Shown: positions 43,399 through 51,952, numbered from the stretch's first letter. The stretch is 64,000 nucleotides of DNA from JAVBLW01 sp031553215 (GCA_031553215.1 JAVBLW010000017.1:1-64000), one strand, 5' to 3'. A program made the numbers and translations. Notes: generated by a model not told the origin, from the letters alone.

Positions 43399-44043
43399 AT
43401 GTTTAGTGTTATTATTCCTATGGCTGGCAAAGGCACAAGAGTTAATAAAGATAAGAATAAGGCATTGTTAGAAATAAATGGCAAGCCTATGTTTTTATAT
43501 GCATATGAAACCTTTAAAAAGTATGATTGTGAAATAATTCTTGTTATATCACCAGATGATTATGATGAAATCAAAGAATATATAAATGATGATTTTATAT
43601 ATGCATTTGGTGGTAATACTAGAGCAGAAAGTGTTTATAATGGTCTAAAATTATGTAAAAATGAATATGTTTTGATTCATGATGCCGCCCGTCCTTTTAT
43701 TAGTGAAAAGATAATTGATAACGTATTAAAAGAACTAGATAATAATGCGGTTTTAGTCACGGCAAAAGCTAAAGATACGGTTAGAGATAACGGTAAAGTT
43801 TTAGTTAGAGATAATTTAACATTAGCTCAAACTCCTCAAGCTTGTAAAGTAAATGATTTAAAAGAGGCATATAATAAAGCATTTATGAATAATGATAATA
43901 TAACCGATGATATAAGTGTGATTGAAAAATATACAAACTTAGATATTAAATACGTTGATGGTGATGATTACAATTTTAAAGTGACAACGCCATTAGATTT
44001 AAAATTAGCTCTAATTATTGCAAAGGAGAAAATTCATGATTAG
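43399..44043 (+). CDS. ispD: 2-C-methyl-D-erythritol 4-phosphate cytidylyltransferase
   Basis: A 214-residue MEP-pathway enzyme that attaches CMP to methylerythritol phosphate. Nucleotide-binding start SVIIPMAGKGTRVNKDKNKA; then GGNTRAESVYNGL, IHDAARPFI, and the C-terminal DDISVIEKY and GDDYNFKVTTPLDL. ATG at 43399 after GAGGTGA, overlapping the end of the folate gene region; a GTG six bases earlier lies within the ribosome binding site. It overlaps ispF by eight bases. Confidence 0.96.
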   Translation: MFSVIIPMAGKGTRVNKDKNKALLEINGKPMFLYAYETFKKYDCEIILVISPDDYDEIKEYINDDFIYAFGGNTRAESVYNGLKLCKNEYVLIHDAARPFISEKIIDNVLKELDNNAVLVTAKAKDTVRDNGKVLVRDNLTLAQTPQACKVNDLKEAYNKAFMNNDNITDDISVIEKYTNLDIKYVDGDDYNFKVTTPLDLKLALIIAKEKIHD

Positions 44044-44530
44044 AATAGGTCATTCTTGGGATGTTCACCAACTAGTAAAAGGAAGAAAATTAATACTAGG
44101 TGGAGTTTTAATTGATAGTGAAGTTGGTCTTTTAGGACATAGTGATGCAGATGTTGTTTTACATGCTGTAGCAGAGAGTCTACTTGGAAGTATGGCACTT
44201 GGTGATTTAGGAACCTTCTTTTCTGATAAAGATCCAAAAAATAAAGATATAGATTCAAAAGAAATTCTTGCTTTTTGTTATGAAAAAGTAAAAGAAAAAA
44301 ATGCTTTTCTAGTTAATCTTGATTTAACAATATATAGTGAATTTATAAAGATTGCACCTATTAGGGATAAGATTAGAGAAAGTATTTCAAATATTTTAAG
44401 AATAGAAATAGATAGAATAAGTGTTAAAGCAACTACGAGTGAAAGAATGGGTTATATTGGTCGTGGTGAAGGAATTGCTTGTGAATGCGTTTGTCTAGTT
44501 CAGGAAAAATATTCCTTAAAAAATTTATAG
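44036..44530 (+). CDS. ispF: 2-C-methyl-D-erythritol 2,4-cyclodiphosphate synthase
   Basis: A 164-residue trimeric zinc enzyme; it forms the cyclic diphosphate in the MEP pathway. Metal ligands are in GHSWDVHQLVKG and LGHSDADVVLHAV; GDLGTFFSDKDP and the end TSERMGYIGRGEGIACE are as expected. ATG follows AAGGAG by seven bases. It is coupled to ispD by an eight-base overlap. Confidence 0.97.
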   Translation: MIRIGHSWDVHQLVKGRKLILGGVLIDSEVGLLGHSDADVVLHAVAESLLGSMALGDLGTFFSDKDPKNKDIDSKEILAFCYEKVKEKNAFLVNLDLTIYSEFIKIAPIRDKIRESISNILRIEIDRISVKATTSERMGYIGRGEGIACECVCLVQEKYSLKNL

Positions 44531-44539
44531 AAAAAATAA

Positions 44540-44571
44540 TCCCATACTGATAAGAATGGGAATTGTTTTTT
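44540..44571 (+). terminator. Probable terminator after ispF
   Basis: TCCCAT pairs with ATGGGA around an AT-rich loop, followed after a few bases by TTTTTT. Confidence 0.55.
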
Positions 44572-44588
44572 AGTTAGGGAGAGATAGA

Positions 44589-45395
44589 ATGAAAAAAATA
44601 CGCAAGTGGATAAATAGAGTAATGTTAGTAATGTGTCTTATGGCTTTGATACTAATAGCAATAGTGATTAGATCTTGTGTGAAAGATAATAAATATTATG
44701 AAAGTGGAGACATATTATACAAACTAAAAACTTTTGAAACAGAAGGAAAGTACGCTGAATTTGCCGGACTTTCAAAAGCAGGAAAAACAAAAGAAGTAGT
44801 TATTGTACCTGATTATATTGATGGTTATAAAATAAAATATCTTGGTACAAAAAAGAATTATACATATCTGGCACCAAATACAACTAATATTGCTACTAGC
44901 GAGGTGCTTAAAAAAATATATTATTTAGGTTCATATAAAGTAAACTATAATGCAGAAAGAATAGTTAATGAGGATATAAAAGCTTTTTTCTTACCTACCT
45001 CTAATCTATTTGAATTTACTTCTTATGGAATAAGAGTGTTATTAGAGAGTATTCAATGCCAAGGACTTTATTTTCCATCATATTTTGATGTTACAGAATT
45101 TTATGGGCAGAATGATTATGTAAATCAATATGTTTTAAATGCAAATGTAACTTATTATTTGAATTATATTGAAGGAAATGACGATGTATATTGGTTTGAT
45201 GATTGTGATGATGAATTAATATCATATGTTCCAATAAATCCTGAAAGAACGGGATATACATTTAAAGGTTGGTATAAAGATTCTGAATACTTAGATAAAT
45301 GGAATTTTGAAACTGATATTGTGCCAAAGAAACAATATGATAATGATGAGAATTATATTTACCAAGAAACTAAGTTATATGCTAAGTGGGAATAA
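44589..45395 (+). CDS. Membrane-anchored protein with an InlB B-repeat-type module
   Basis: A 268-residue protein with an N-terminal membrane anchor (about 9-30) and an extracellular part. The last ~55 residues are a Listeria/Bacteroides-type B repeat: PERTGYTFKGWYKDSEY, then KLYAKW. The central region (VVIVPDYIDGYKIKYLG) resembles the repeat-free part of BspA-like LRR surface proteins. It is similar in layout to the LRR protein at 18852-19910 (same anchor type, same VIVP-x-x-I-x-x-Y style). Surface attachment or sensing is likely; no enzyme motif seen. A long palindromic terminator follows. Confidence 0.75.
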   Translation: MKKIRKWINRVMLVMCLMALILIAIVIRSCVKDNKYYESGDILYKLKTFETEGKYAEFAGLSKAGKTKEVVIVPDYIDGYKIKYLGTKKNYTYLAPNTTNIATSEVLKKIYYLGSYKVNYNAERIVNEDIKAFFLPTSNLFEFTSYGIRVLLESIQCQGLYFPSYFDVTEFYGQNDYVNQYVLNANVTYYLNYIEGNDDVYWFDDCDDELISYVPINPERTGYTFKGWYKDSEYLDKWNFETDIVPKKQYDNDENYIYQETKLYAKWE

Positions 45396-45429
45396 AAAAA
45401 GATGATTTCAGTTGAAATCATCTTTTTTT
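45394..45429. terminator. Bidirectional terminator between two converging genes
   Basis: A 17-base perfect stem (seven A, GATGATTTCA and its complement) around GT; it overlaps the stop regions of both genes. Confidence 0.9.
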
Positions 45430-45904
45430 AAGCTTGTTGTCTTTGTCGCATGTATTTGAATATTGAATATGAACCTAAACCCGCAAATAAGAAAGCTAAT
45501 CCAAAATTTATCCAGAATGTTGGTGACATATCAGGATTATCTGTTATATTATACGGTGCTTCAGTCAATAAACATTTCATGAATGTAGTATCATAACCTT
45601 GCTTTGTTAATGATCTCATAACAGCAATTGCAAAGGAAATATAATTTGCAATCATAGATACAACAATAGTATATACTGTAACAATACCTATTAATTTGTT
45701 TGTAGGTTTTACTGGTCCTTTTATTACCCCTAGGTAAAATAAAAAGCCAATTAAATATGCTGCAAAAGATGCATAAAAATTGATTAGTCCTAGTAAAATC
45801 CAAACTGCAACTCCACCTAAGGAAAACAATATACCTAATAAAATACCTTTTAAATAATTGTTTGCTGGAATCATTTCTTCACTGTAAATTTCATTATTAT
45901 TCAT
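45428..45904 (-). CDS. Four-helix membrane protein
   Basis: A 158-residue membrane protein with helices at about 18-40, 42-62, 68-95 and 128-150 and short loops. No family recognised. The cysteine in the outer loop and the basic end (KYMRQRQQA) suggest an inside C-terminus. It is a single-gene transcript; the start ATG lies after GAGAGAGG on the minus strand. Confidence 0.6.
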   Translation of the reverse strand: MNNNEIYSEEMIPANNYLKGILLGILFSLGGVAVWILLGLINFYASFAAYLIGFLFYLGVIKGPVKPTNKLIGIVTVYTIVVSMIANYISFAIAVMRSLTKQGYDTTFMKCLLTEAPYNITDNPDMSPTFWINFGLAFLFAGLGSYSIFKYMRQRQQA

Positions 45905-46278
45905 AAACTAAACCTCTCTCTCTACGATAGTATATCATATGAAATATAATTATGGTAGATAAAAAAACTTAACTTCTATGTTTATAGAAATTAAGCTTCA
46001 ATAAATGGAATATAACAAATTATTTTGGTGTATAAATAGATATTTTTTTTAGCTTAAAATATCGTTTTTTATTGTTTAAAATAGTATTTATAAGAAGGTT
46101 ATCTTAAACGTATTTATTTTTCTTCATTTGATATATTTAGATTAATGGTATTCATTTTTAATATTTATCATATTTAATTATATAGAAAATTAGTGTTTTC
46201 ATTACTAGCGTAATCAAAGTAGTAGAAGTGAATATGATAAAATTATAATTTAATATTTTTCTTCAAAAAATGATATCA
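45905..46278. other. AT-rich intergenic region without a protein gene
   Basis: This 374-base gap lies between two minus-strand genes. I found no coding frame beyond about 15 codons and no RNA gene I can name. It holds the promoter region of the four-helix protein and, at 45961-45995, a terminator-like hairpin on the minus strand. That leaves about 280 transcribed but non-coding bases after the CBS gene. Confidence 0.5.
45961..45995 (-). terminator. Minus-strand terminator-like hairpin
   Basis: CTTAACTTCTAT pairs with ATAGAAATTAAG (one mismatch) around GTTT. On the minus strand it is followed by seven T. Confidence 0.75.
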
Positions 46279-46740
46279 TTAATTGTCAGATAGATTATTG
46301 TCATATTCAATAATATATTGAGTAGTGTTAGGACCAAAAGAAATTTCTTGAAGAGCATCTAAGGCAAGGTCTTCACTTTCATTTTTAAGTGCTAAATCTC
46401 TAAGACTAAGTACTCCACAAACATTATTTTCCTCATCAACAACAACTAATCTTTTTATTTGGTAATAACCCATTAATTCACTTGCATCTTCAATTGGTAA
46501 ATTGTTTTTCACTGTTATTACATTTTTAATACAAATGGAACTAATTTTGTCTTCCATTGTATGACCATTTACTAGTGATAGTAGTGCATCACGGTCGGTT
46601 ACAACTCCAAATAATTGTTTTTCTTTCATTACTACAATAAATCCTATGTTATATCTGTGCATTTTTATTACAGCATCTTTGATAGTATCGCTATATTCCA
46701 CGGATACTATATTTTGAGACATAATCCTTTTTATTTTCAA
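46279..46740 (-). CDS. CBS-domain pair protein
   Basis: A 153-residue protein made of two CBS domains: MSQNIVSVEYSDTIKDAVIK with VVTDRDALL, then NVITVKNNLPIEDASELM with GVLSLRDLAL. CBS pairs bind adenine nucleotides and act as energy or ligand sensors. The start is set at TTG 46740, about nine bases after GGAG; a TTG at 46755 overlaps the ribosome binding site. It diverges from the yunC gene. The function of its partner is unknown. Confidence 0.8.
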   Translation of the reverse strand: MKIKRIMSQNIVSVEYSDTIKDAVIKMHRYNIGFIVVMKEKQLFGVVTDRDALLSLVNGHTMEDKISSICIKNVITVKNNLPIEDASELMGYYQIKRLVVVDEENNVCGVLSLRDLALKNESEDLALDALQEISFGPNTTQYIIEYDNNLSDN

Positions 46741-46819
46741 CTTAATCAACTCCAAAAATAGTATTTACTAGAAGTTATATTTTATACGCATTTGAAATAT
46801 GATATAGGGGGATGATATA

Positions 46820-47128
46820 GTGGATTTCATGAAAAAAGAAGTTTATATAGATGAAAAAAAATATTATGCAGTAGAGGTAAAGTTACCAAAGACGACATTA
46901 ATAGTTGTTGGTAATGATATTGGCTTTGTAATGTGTGGAGCATTAAATATTGATATTTATGATACTCCCAAAATGAAAGAACGTAAGGTAATTTGTGCAA
47001 ATGCGATTGGTGTGAAAACAGTAGATGATTTGATAAACGGAGTAATCAACCAATCAACAAGCGCAGCTTCTGAAATAGGAATAAAAAGTGGAATGAGTGT
47101 GAAAGATGCGCTTAATTTATTATCTTAA
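46820..47128 (+). CDS. yunC: DUF1805 family protein YunC
   Basis: A 102-residue YunC/DUF1805 protein: AVEVKLPKTTLIVVGNDIGF, MCGALNID and NAIGVKTVDDLINGV. Its function is unknown. It starts at GTG about eight bases after AGGGGGAT; an ATG nine bases downstream is also possible. In Bacillus yunB and yunC are neighbours, and here yunB follows directly, in the same reading frame after the stop codon. Confidence 0.85.
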   Translation: MDFMKKEVYIDEKKYYAVEVKLPKTTLIVVGNDIGFVMCGALNIDIYDTPKMKERKVICANAIGVKTVDDLINGVINQSTSAASEIGIKSGMSVKDALNLLS

Positions 47129-47176
47129 AAAAAAAATGTTTGGATATTTCTCTTATTACTAGGATTTGTAATAAGA

Positions 47177-47776
47177 ATGAGTTTTGGGTATTTTAATGAA
47201 TCCATTACTCTTTATACTGAACAAGTGGCAAGAGAATATACCGAACAAATTATTGAAAAGGCTCTAAATTCTAGTCTTGTAACAATTATGAGTGAAGGCA
47301 GTTTGATGACTCAGGTTGTTGACAGCAGTGGTAAGGTCGTCTATTCATATGTTGATGTAGAAAAGGTTACTAAGATAAGAAGTATAGCGGCTGGAAAAGT
47401 GACGGAAGCTATTAGTTTATTGAAAATTCAAGAAAATTTTAGAACTGTTGAACTACCGTTAGGATATTTTTTTAGTCGTAATATATTTCTATCTAATGGA
47501 ATTAGGGTGCCAATAAATATTAATGTTATTGGTTCACATAGTACTGATGTATTGGTAAGTGCAACTAGTTATGGAATAAATAGTAGTATTATAGAGATAA
47601 GTTTAGAAATAAAGGTAAGTATTTTAGTGGCAATTCCATTCCAAAAAAGTGCGATTGATATAGTGACTGGAATACCTCTATCTATTGAAATTATTAACAG
47701 TGATGTACCAAAATATTATTATAATGGTGCCCAGCCAATTCCAGGATTAAATCAGGAATTAGAAAATGAGAGCTAA
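47177..47776 (+). CDS. yunB: Sporulation protein YunB (5-prime end uncertain)
   Basis: A 199-residue soluble part of a YunB protein: EQVAREYTEQIIEKALNSS, ELPLGYFFSRNIFLSNGIRV, GINSSIIEISLEIKV and IPFQKSAIDIVTGIPL. In Bacillus YunB is a mother-cell sporulation protein with an N-terminal membrane anchor. Here the anchor is encoded upstream of the first usual start: the frame is open from the yunC stop (47126) and 47135-47176 reads as a hydrophobic segment (NVWIFLLLLGFVIR), but it holds no ATG, GTG or TTG. ATG 47136 just after a run of ten A is one frame off. So the true start is upstream and unusual, or one base is missing near 47138-47140. Confidence 0.8.
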   Translation: MSFGYFNESITLYTEQVAREYTEQIIEKALNSSLVTIMSEGSLMTQVVDSSGKVVYSYVDVEKVTKIRSIAAGKVTEAISLLKIQENFRTVELPLGYFFSRNIFLSNGIRVPININVIGSHSTDVLVSATSYGINSSIIEISLEIKVSILVAIPFQKSAIDIVTGIPLSIEIINSDVPKYYYNGAQPIPGLNQELENES

Positions 47777-47824
47777 ATAGTAGCATATTATAAAAAATAT
47801 GATATAATATTTTTGGTGATTTTT

Positions 47825-48499
47825 ATGGTAATAAATACAAAAGTAGGATATTACGAAGTATTGAAAAATGTCAAAGATGCTTTAAATATTGATACATTAC
47901 AAACTAAATATTTAGAAGAATACTTTGATAAATATCAATATATCGTTGGTGATTTAAGCTCTACTGTTTTAAGACTAAAGGGTTTTTATGTAAATCCCGA
48001 GAAAGAAAATTATTATAAAAGTATTCCGGATTATTTAAATGAATCATGTGCTTTTAGATGCCCATATTTTGTTTTAAGAAGAATTAATGAAGAAGAATAT
48101 AATTCTTTAAAACAACAATATTCTAAGTCACCTAATTTAAATGTTACGGTAGCAGAGGAAAAAGAATTTATTTTAACTAAGGTTCCTTATGATAAAGAGA
48201 ATTTAAATTTAGAAAGCACAAAGAAAAATATCACAAGTAATATTTTTGATATGGCAAGAATTAATAGTGTAAAGAAGTATGAATTACCAGCAGATTTAAA
48301 AGAAGATCCTAAAGTGACAGCATATAACTCGAATAAGAATAACAATAATCAAAATAAGAATAATAATCAAAACAAGAATAACAATAATAATAGTAACCAA
48401 AATAAAAACAATAATAATCAAAATAGAAATAACAACCAAAATAAGAATAATAATCAAAACAAGAATAGCAACAATCAAAATAATAGTAATAGAGGCTAA
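47825..48499 (+). CDS. yutD: YutD-family protein with Asn-rich tail
   Basis: A 224-residue protein. Residues 1-110 match YutD/DUF1027: TKYLEEYFDKYQYIVGDLSS, VLRLKGFY and CAFRCPYFVLRR. The last ~55 residues are almost only Asn, Lys, Gln and Ser, encoded by AAT/AAC/CAA/AAG tracts (48340-48495). YutD-type proteins have no settled function; basic or low-complexity tails occur in relatives. Start ATG after TTGGTGAT. It lies in the conserved group with yunC, yunB and nfu. Confidence 0.8.
   Translation: MVINTKVGYYEVLKNVKDALNIDTLQTKYLEEYFDKYQYIVGDLSSTVLRLKGFYVNPEKENYYKSIPDYLNESCAFRCPYFVLRRINEEEYNSLKQQYSKSPNLNVTVAEEKEFILTKVPYDKENLNLESTKKNITSNIFDMARINSVKKYELPADLKEDPKVTAYNSNKNNNNQNKNNNQNKNNNNNSNQNKNNNNQNRNNNQNKNNNQNKNSNNQNNSNRG
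48340..48495 (+). repeat. Low-complexity AAT/AAC/CAA tract encoding an Asn-rich tail
   Basis: About 155 bases made of imperfect repeats of a unit like AATAATCAAAACAAGAAT. It is in frame with the YutD gene and lies at its 3-prime end. Confidence 0.85.
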
Positions 48500-48500
48500 T

Positions 48501-48740
48501 ATGGAACAAACAGTAATCGAAATAAAAAAAATAATTGATAAAATTCGTCCTTATTTAAATAGTGAGGGTGGAGATGTTGAATTCATTCGCTATGAAAATG
48601 GTATCGTATATATAAAGATGCTTGGTGCGTGTATGGATTGTACAATGCTAGATTCGACATTAAAAGATGGAATTGAAGCGATGATAATTGAGAATATTCC
48701 AGAAGTAATTGGTGTAGAAAATATTGTTGAAACATTATAA
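48501..48740 (+). CDS. nfu: NifU-like Fe-S cluster scaffold/carrier
   Basis: A 79-residue protein consisting of the NifU C-terminal domain: KIRPYLNSEGGDVEFI and the cluster-binding GACMDCTM (CxxC). It carries [4Fe-4S] clusters to target enzymes; this is the size of YutI of Bacillus. The ATG starts one base after the YutD stop. A short terminator overlaps the stop codon. Confidence 0.92.
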   Translation: MEQTVIEIKKIIDKIRPYLNSEGGDVEFIRYENGIVYIKMLGACMDCTMLDSTLKDGIEAMIIENIPEVIGVENIVETL

Positions 48741-48762
48741 AGAGGGATAACCTCTTTTTTTC
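48739..48762 (+). terminator. Intrinsic terminator of the yunC-nfu group
   Basis: AAAGAGG pairs with CCTCTTT around GATAA, then a T run; the stem begins inside the nfu stop codon. Confidence 0.85.
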
Positions 48763-48833
48763 TTTAATATTACTATTTTCAAAAAATAAAAAAATGATAT
48801 AATATAAATGTATTTAAAGAGAGGAATTTGATT

Positions 48834-49286
48834 ATGCATTATTTTTCATTTATTGTCGCAACATTATTAATAATTGCTAATATGGTAGGTTTATTTTTCT
48901 ATTGTAAAAACACATATAAAAAGAAATATAGAGAAGCAGAAAAGAACATTATGATTAGTGGTTATCTTCTAATCGGTACAATGGTTTTAATGTTTATACT
49001 TTTGGCTGTTGGATATGATGCTGAACGTACTAATGTAGAACTTGATTTATCTTATAATAGTTTATGGTTTACTTTTATTGCTTTACCAATATGTGCTATA
49101 TTAATATTTGCAGATTTAAAAACGCAAAAATGGGTCAAATCTTTGACCGTTGATCATAAAAAAGGAAAAGCATCACATACTGAGGGTATGAAAGCTATGA
49201 TTTTTGTTATAGCGGCACTTGTAATAGTAAATATTGCTTTATATTGTGTACATTGTGAGTCCTTCTTTTATATCATATTAGATTAG
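48834..49286 (+). CDS. Membrane protein, about four helices
   Basis: A 150-residue membrane protein (helices about 3-25, 43-65, 82-102 and 122-142). The middle loop is charged (CKNTYKKKYREAEKN). The start is ATG 48834 at proper distance from GAGAGGA; TTG 48828 is too close. No family recognised. A terminator follows and the next gene is a metallo-hydrolase. Confidence 0.6.
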   Translation: MHYFSFIVATLLIIANMVGLFFYCKNTYKKKYREAEKNIMISGYLLIGTMVLMFILLAVGYDAERTNVELDLSYNSLWFTFIALPICAILIFADLKTQKWVKSLTVDHKKGKASHTEGMKAMIFVIAALVIVNIALYCVHCESFFYIILD

Positions 49287-49305
49287 ATGTCATTGACATC
49301 TTTTT
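49285..49305 (+). terminator. Intrinsic terminator after membrane protein
   Basis: AGATGTC pairs with GACATCT around ATT, followed by TTTTT; the stem overlaps the stop. Confidence 0.8.
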
Positions 49306-49321
49306 AATTTAGGTGAATATT

Positions 49322-50194
49322 ATGAATGAATTACATAAATTAGGTGAAAGAACGTATTATATCGATGGGCTGACTAATGTTGGAATATATATTATTAATG
49401 ATAACGATATTGCTATAATTGATACTGGAATAAGTGAGTTTGCACCAAAATTGTTAGAAATAATAAAAGAGAATAATTGGAATTTGAAATATGTTATTAA
49501 TACTCACAGTCATGCAGACCATAGTGGCGGTAATAACTATTTGATAGAGCATACAAATTGCAAATTAATAACTAGTAAAATAGAACGAGCATTTTTAAGA
49601 AATAGTAAGTTAGATATTGGATTTTTATATGGTGGATATCCCCTTGATGAATATGATAATCAATTAATGCATATCGATGAGCAAAGAGAAATATTAACTC
49701 TAACGGATTTACCTGAAGGATTATATTATTTTAAATTACCAGGTCATCACTATGATATGTTTGGTATAAAAACACCTGATAATGTCTATTTTGTAGCTGA
49801 TGCAGTTGGTAATCAAAGAGTAATTGAAAAGGAACATGTGCTACTTATATATAATGTTGATGGCTTTTTAAAATCTCTTGATATGATTGAATCATTTGAT
49901 GGTATTGTTGTGCCATCTCATGTAAATCCTAATGTGGATATGAAACAACTTATTGAGATAAATAGAAGTAAAATTAATGAAATAATTAACTTTTTAATTG
50001 ATTATTTGGCAGTTGAACATACTCATGATGAAATAATAAAAGAGACATTTGAGCACTTTAATATTAAAATAAGCTATAATAAATACTTATTAATTAACTC
50101 AACGATAAGAAGTTATTTAGCATATTTAAATAACAATAAAAAAATTAAGACAATACTAAAGGATAACCTTATGTATTTTGTAATAAACAATTAG
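49322..50194 (+). CDS. MBL-fold metallohydrolase
   Basis: A 290-residue metallo-beta-lactamase fold enzyme. It carries INTHSHADHSGGN (the HxHxDH metal motif), GHHYDMFGI, and FVADAVG (the bridging Asp). Substrate not known; the C-terminal helical part (about 215-290) is a typical appendage of hydrolases in this group. The start is ATG 49322 after TTAGGTGA. It is followed 7 bases later by an ABC-F gene. Confidence 0.85.
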   Translation: MNELHKLGERTYYIDGLTNVGIYIINDNDIAIIDTGISEFAPKLLEIIKENNWNLKYVINTHSHADHSGGNNYLIEHTNCKLITSKIERAFLRNSKLDIGFLYGGYPLDEYDNQLMHIDEQREILTLTDLPEGLYYFKLPGHHYDMFGIKTPDNVYFVADAVGNQRVIEKEHVLLIYNVDGFLKSLDMIESFDGIVVPSHVNPNVDMKQLIEINRSKINEIINFLIDYLAVEHTHDEIIKETFEHFNIKISYNKYLLINSTIRSYLAYLNNNKKIKTILKDNLMYFVINN

Positions 50195-50201
50195 GAGAAA
50201 T

Positions 50202-51938
50202 ATGGTTATAACATTAGATAATGTATCATTTAAATATATCGATAAACCATTACTTAAAAACGCATCAGTGAGTTTTACTGATAGTGATAAGGTTGGAATT
50301 GTCGGAGTAAATGGTACAGGTAAATCAACATTATTAAAATTAATATGTGAACTTGAAAAGCCTAATAGTGGTAGGATTGTGAAGAGCGGTAATATGATTA
50401 TTAACTACTTAGAACAGGATCCTGTTTTTGAAGTTAATAAAACTATTTTAGAATGTATGAGCAATTTATCTACTAAGGAGCACCCAGTTAATGAATATGA
50501 AATAAAATCAATTTTAAATAAGTTGAAATTATTTAATCATAGTACGCTTACAAATAATCTAAGTGGTGGAGAGAAAAAACGTTTAGCATTAGCTAAAATA
50601 TTAGTTAGTTATTCTGATATATTAGTATTAGATGAGCCTACCAATCATTTAGATAATGATATGATTATGTGGCTTGAGAAATACCTAATTAGATGGAATA
50701 AAGGTTTAATTATGGTTACTCATGACAGATATTTTTTAGAACGAGTATGTACAAGGATGGTAGAATTAGATTTTGGTAATGTATATTCATATCAAGCTAA
50801 TTATAGTAAATTTCTTGAATTAAAGGATTTAAGAATGGAACAAGAGGTTCATAGTCAAAAAAAATTAAAGTCAATATTAAAACATGAACTTGAATGGGTG
50901 AGAAAAAGTCCACAAGCTAGAACTACTAAAAGTAAAAGTAGAATAGATAGATTTAATAAATTAAATGAAATAGAATTTAATAATAATGAATCTATTGAAA
51001 TGAGTAGTGTTAAAACTAGACTAGGCAAAAAACTTATTGAAATATATAATGGTTCGAAAGCTTTTGGAGAGAAGACTTTATTCTCTAATTTTAATTTTAT
51101 GTTAAACCGAAGTGATGTAGTTGGATTTGTTGGGGATAACGGCGCAGGTAAGAGTACTTTATTTAAGATTATAATGGGTGAAGAGCAATTAGATAGTGGA
51201 GAAATGATTTTAGGTGAAACACTTAAAATTGGATATTTTTCACAAACATTGGATTTAATAGATCCTGAAATCAGGGTAATTGACTATATAAAAGATAAGA
51301 ATGAAATAATAGAAACTATAGATGGAGCTATTCCAGCAAAATCATTACTAGAAACATTTTTATTTGATAGTGATATGCAATATTCTAAAGTAAAAATGTT
51401 ATCTGGTGGAGAGAAAAGAAGATTACAGTTATTAAGTGTATTAATGACCAATCCGAATGTTCTTATCTTGGATGAGCCAACAAATGATTTAGATATATAT
51501 ACTTTAGAGGTACTAGAAAATTATTTAGATTCTTTTCATGGGCCTGTATTAATTGTTTCCCATGATAGGTATTTTCTAGATAAGGTTTGTAATAAATTGT
51601 GTATTTTTGAAAATGGTGGCATTAGAGAAGCATTTAAAACATTTAGTGAATTCTTGGAAGAAGAAAAAGTAAGCTTTGATGATGTAAAAATAAAAACTAA
51701 CACTAGAGTAAGAAATCAAATGCCAACTAAAGATAGAAATGAACTTTTAGCATTACCAGATATAATTGATAAATTAGAAAAACAAATAGCTGAACTTGCA
51801 AAAAAAGAAGTTGAGTTTACAACCAGCTATATAAAATTAATGGAAATACTAAATGAAAAGAAAAAGATTGAAGATGAACTTAATGAAAAAACATTGAGAT
51901 ATTTTGAGTTATTGGAACTGAAAGAAAGCTATAATTAA
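50202..51938 (+). CDS. ABC-F family ATPase (Uup/YfmR-like)
   Basis: A 578-residue ribosome-associated ABC-F protein with two ATPase domains. Both have complete motifs: GVNGTGKST, LSGGEKKR and VLDEPTNHLD; then GDNGAGKST, LSGGEKRR and ILDEPTNDLD. A linker (about 210-260) and a C-terminal coiled coil (about 505-575) resemble Uup/YfmR, which resolve stalled ribosomes. There are no membrane segments. It starts ATG after AGGAGAA and is close to the downstream ilvA. Confidence 0.85.
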   Translation: MVITLDNVSFKYIDKPLLKNASVSFTDSDKVGIVGVNGTGKSTLLKLICELEKPNSGRIVKSGNMIINYLEQDPVFEVNKTILECMSNLSTKEHPVNEYEIKSILNKLKLFNHSTLTNNLSGGEKKRLALAKILVSYSDILVLDEPTNHLDNDMIMWLEKYLIRWNKGLIMVTHDRYFLERVCTRMVELDFGNVYSYQANYSKFLELKDLRMEQEVHSQKKLKSILKHELEWVRKSPQARTTKSKSRIDRFNKLNEIEFNNNESIEMSSVKTRLGKKLIEIYNGSKAFGEKTLFSNFNFMLNRSDVVGFVGDNGAGKSTLFKIIMGEEQLDSGEMILGETLKIGYFSQTLDLIDPEIRVIDYIKDKNEIIETIDGAIPAKSLLETFLFDSDMQYSKVKMLSGGEKRRLQLLSVLMTNPNVLILDEPTNDLDIYTLEVLENYLDSFHGPVLIVSHDRYFLDKVCNKLCIFENGGIREAFKTFSEFLEEEKVSFDDVKIKTNTRVRNQMPTKDRNELLALPDIIDKLEKQIAELAKKEVEFTTSYIKLMEILNEKKKIEDELNEKTLRYFELLELKESYN

Positions 51939-51952
51939 GCTTGAGGTGGAAT

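Noticed and set aside
48340..48495. Short repeats that could suggest a CRISPR array
   Set aside because: The units are imperfect, without regular spacers, and encode the Asn-rich tail in frame.
48296..48509. Minus-strand hydrophobic frames opposite the YutD tail
   Set aside because: They are mirror images of the AAT/AAC repeat (Ile/Val/Leu codons on the opposite strand) with no ribosome binding site or family match.
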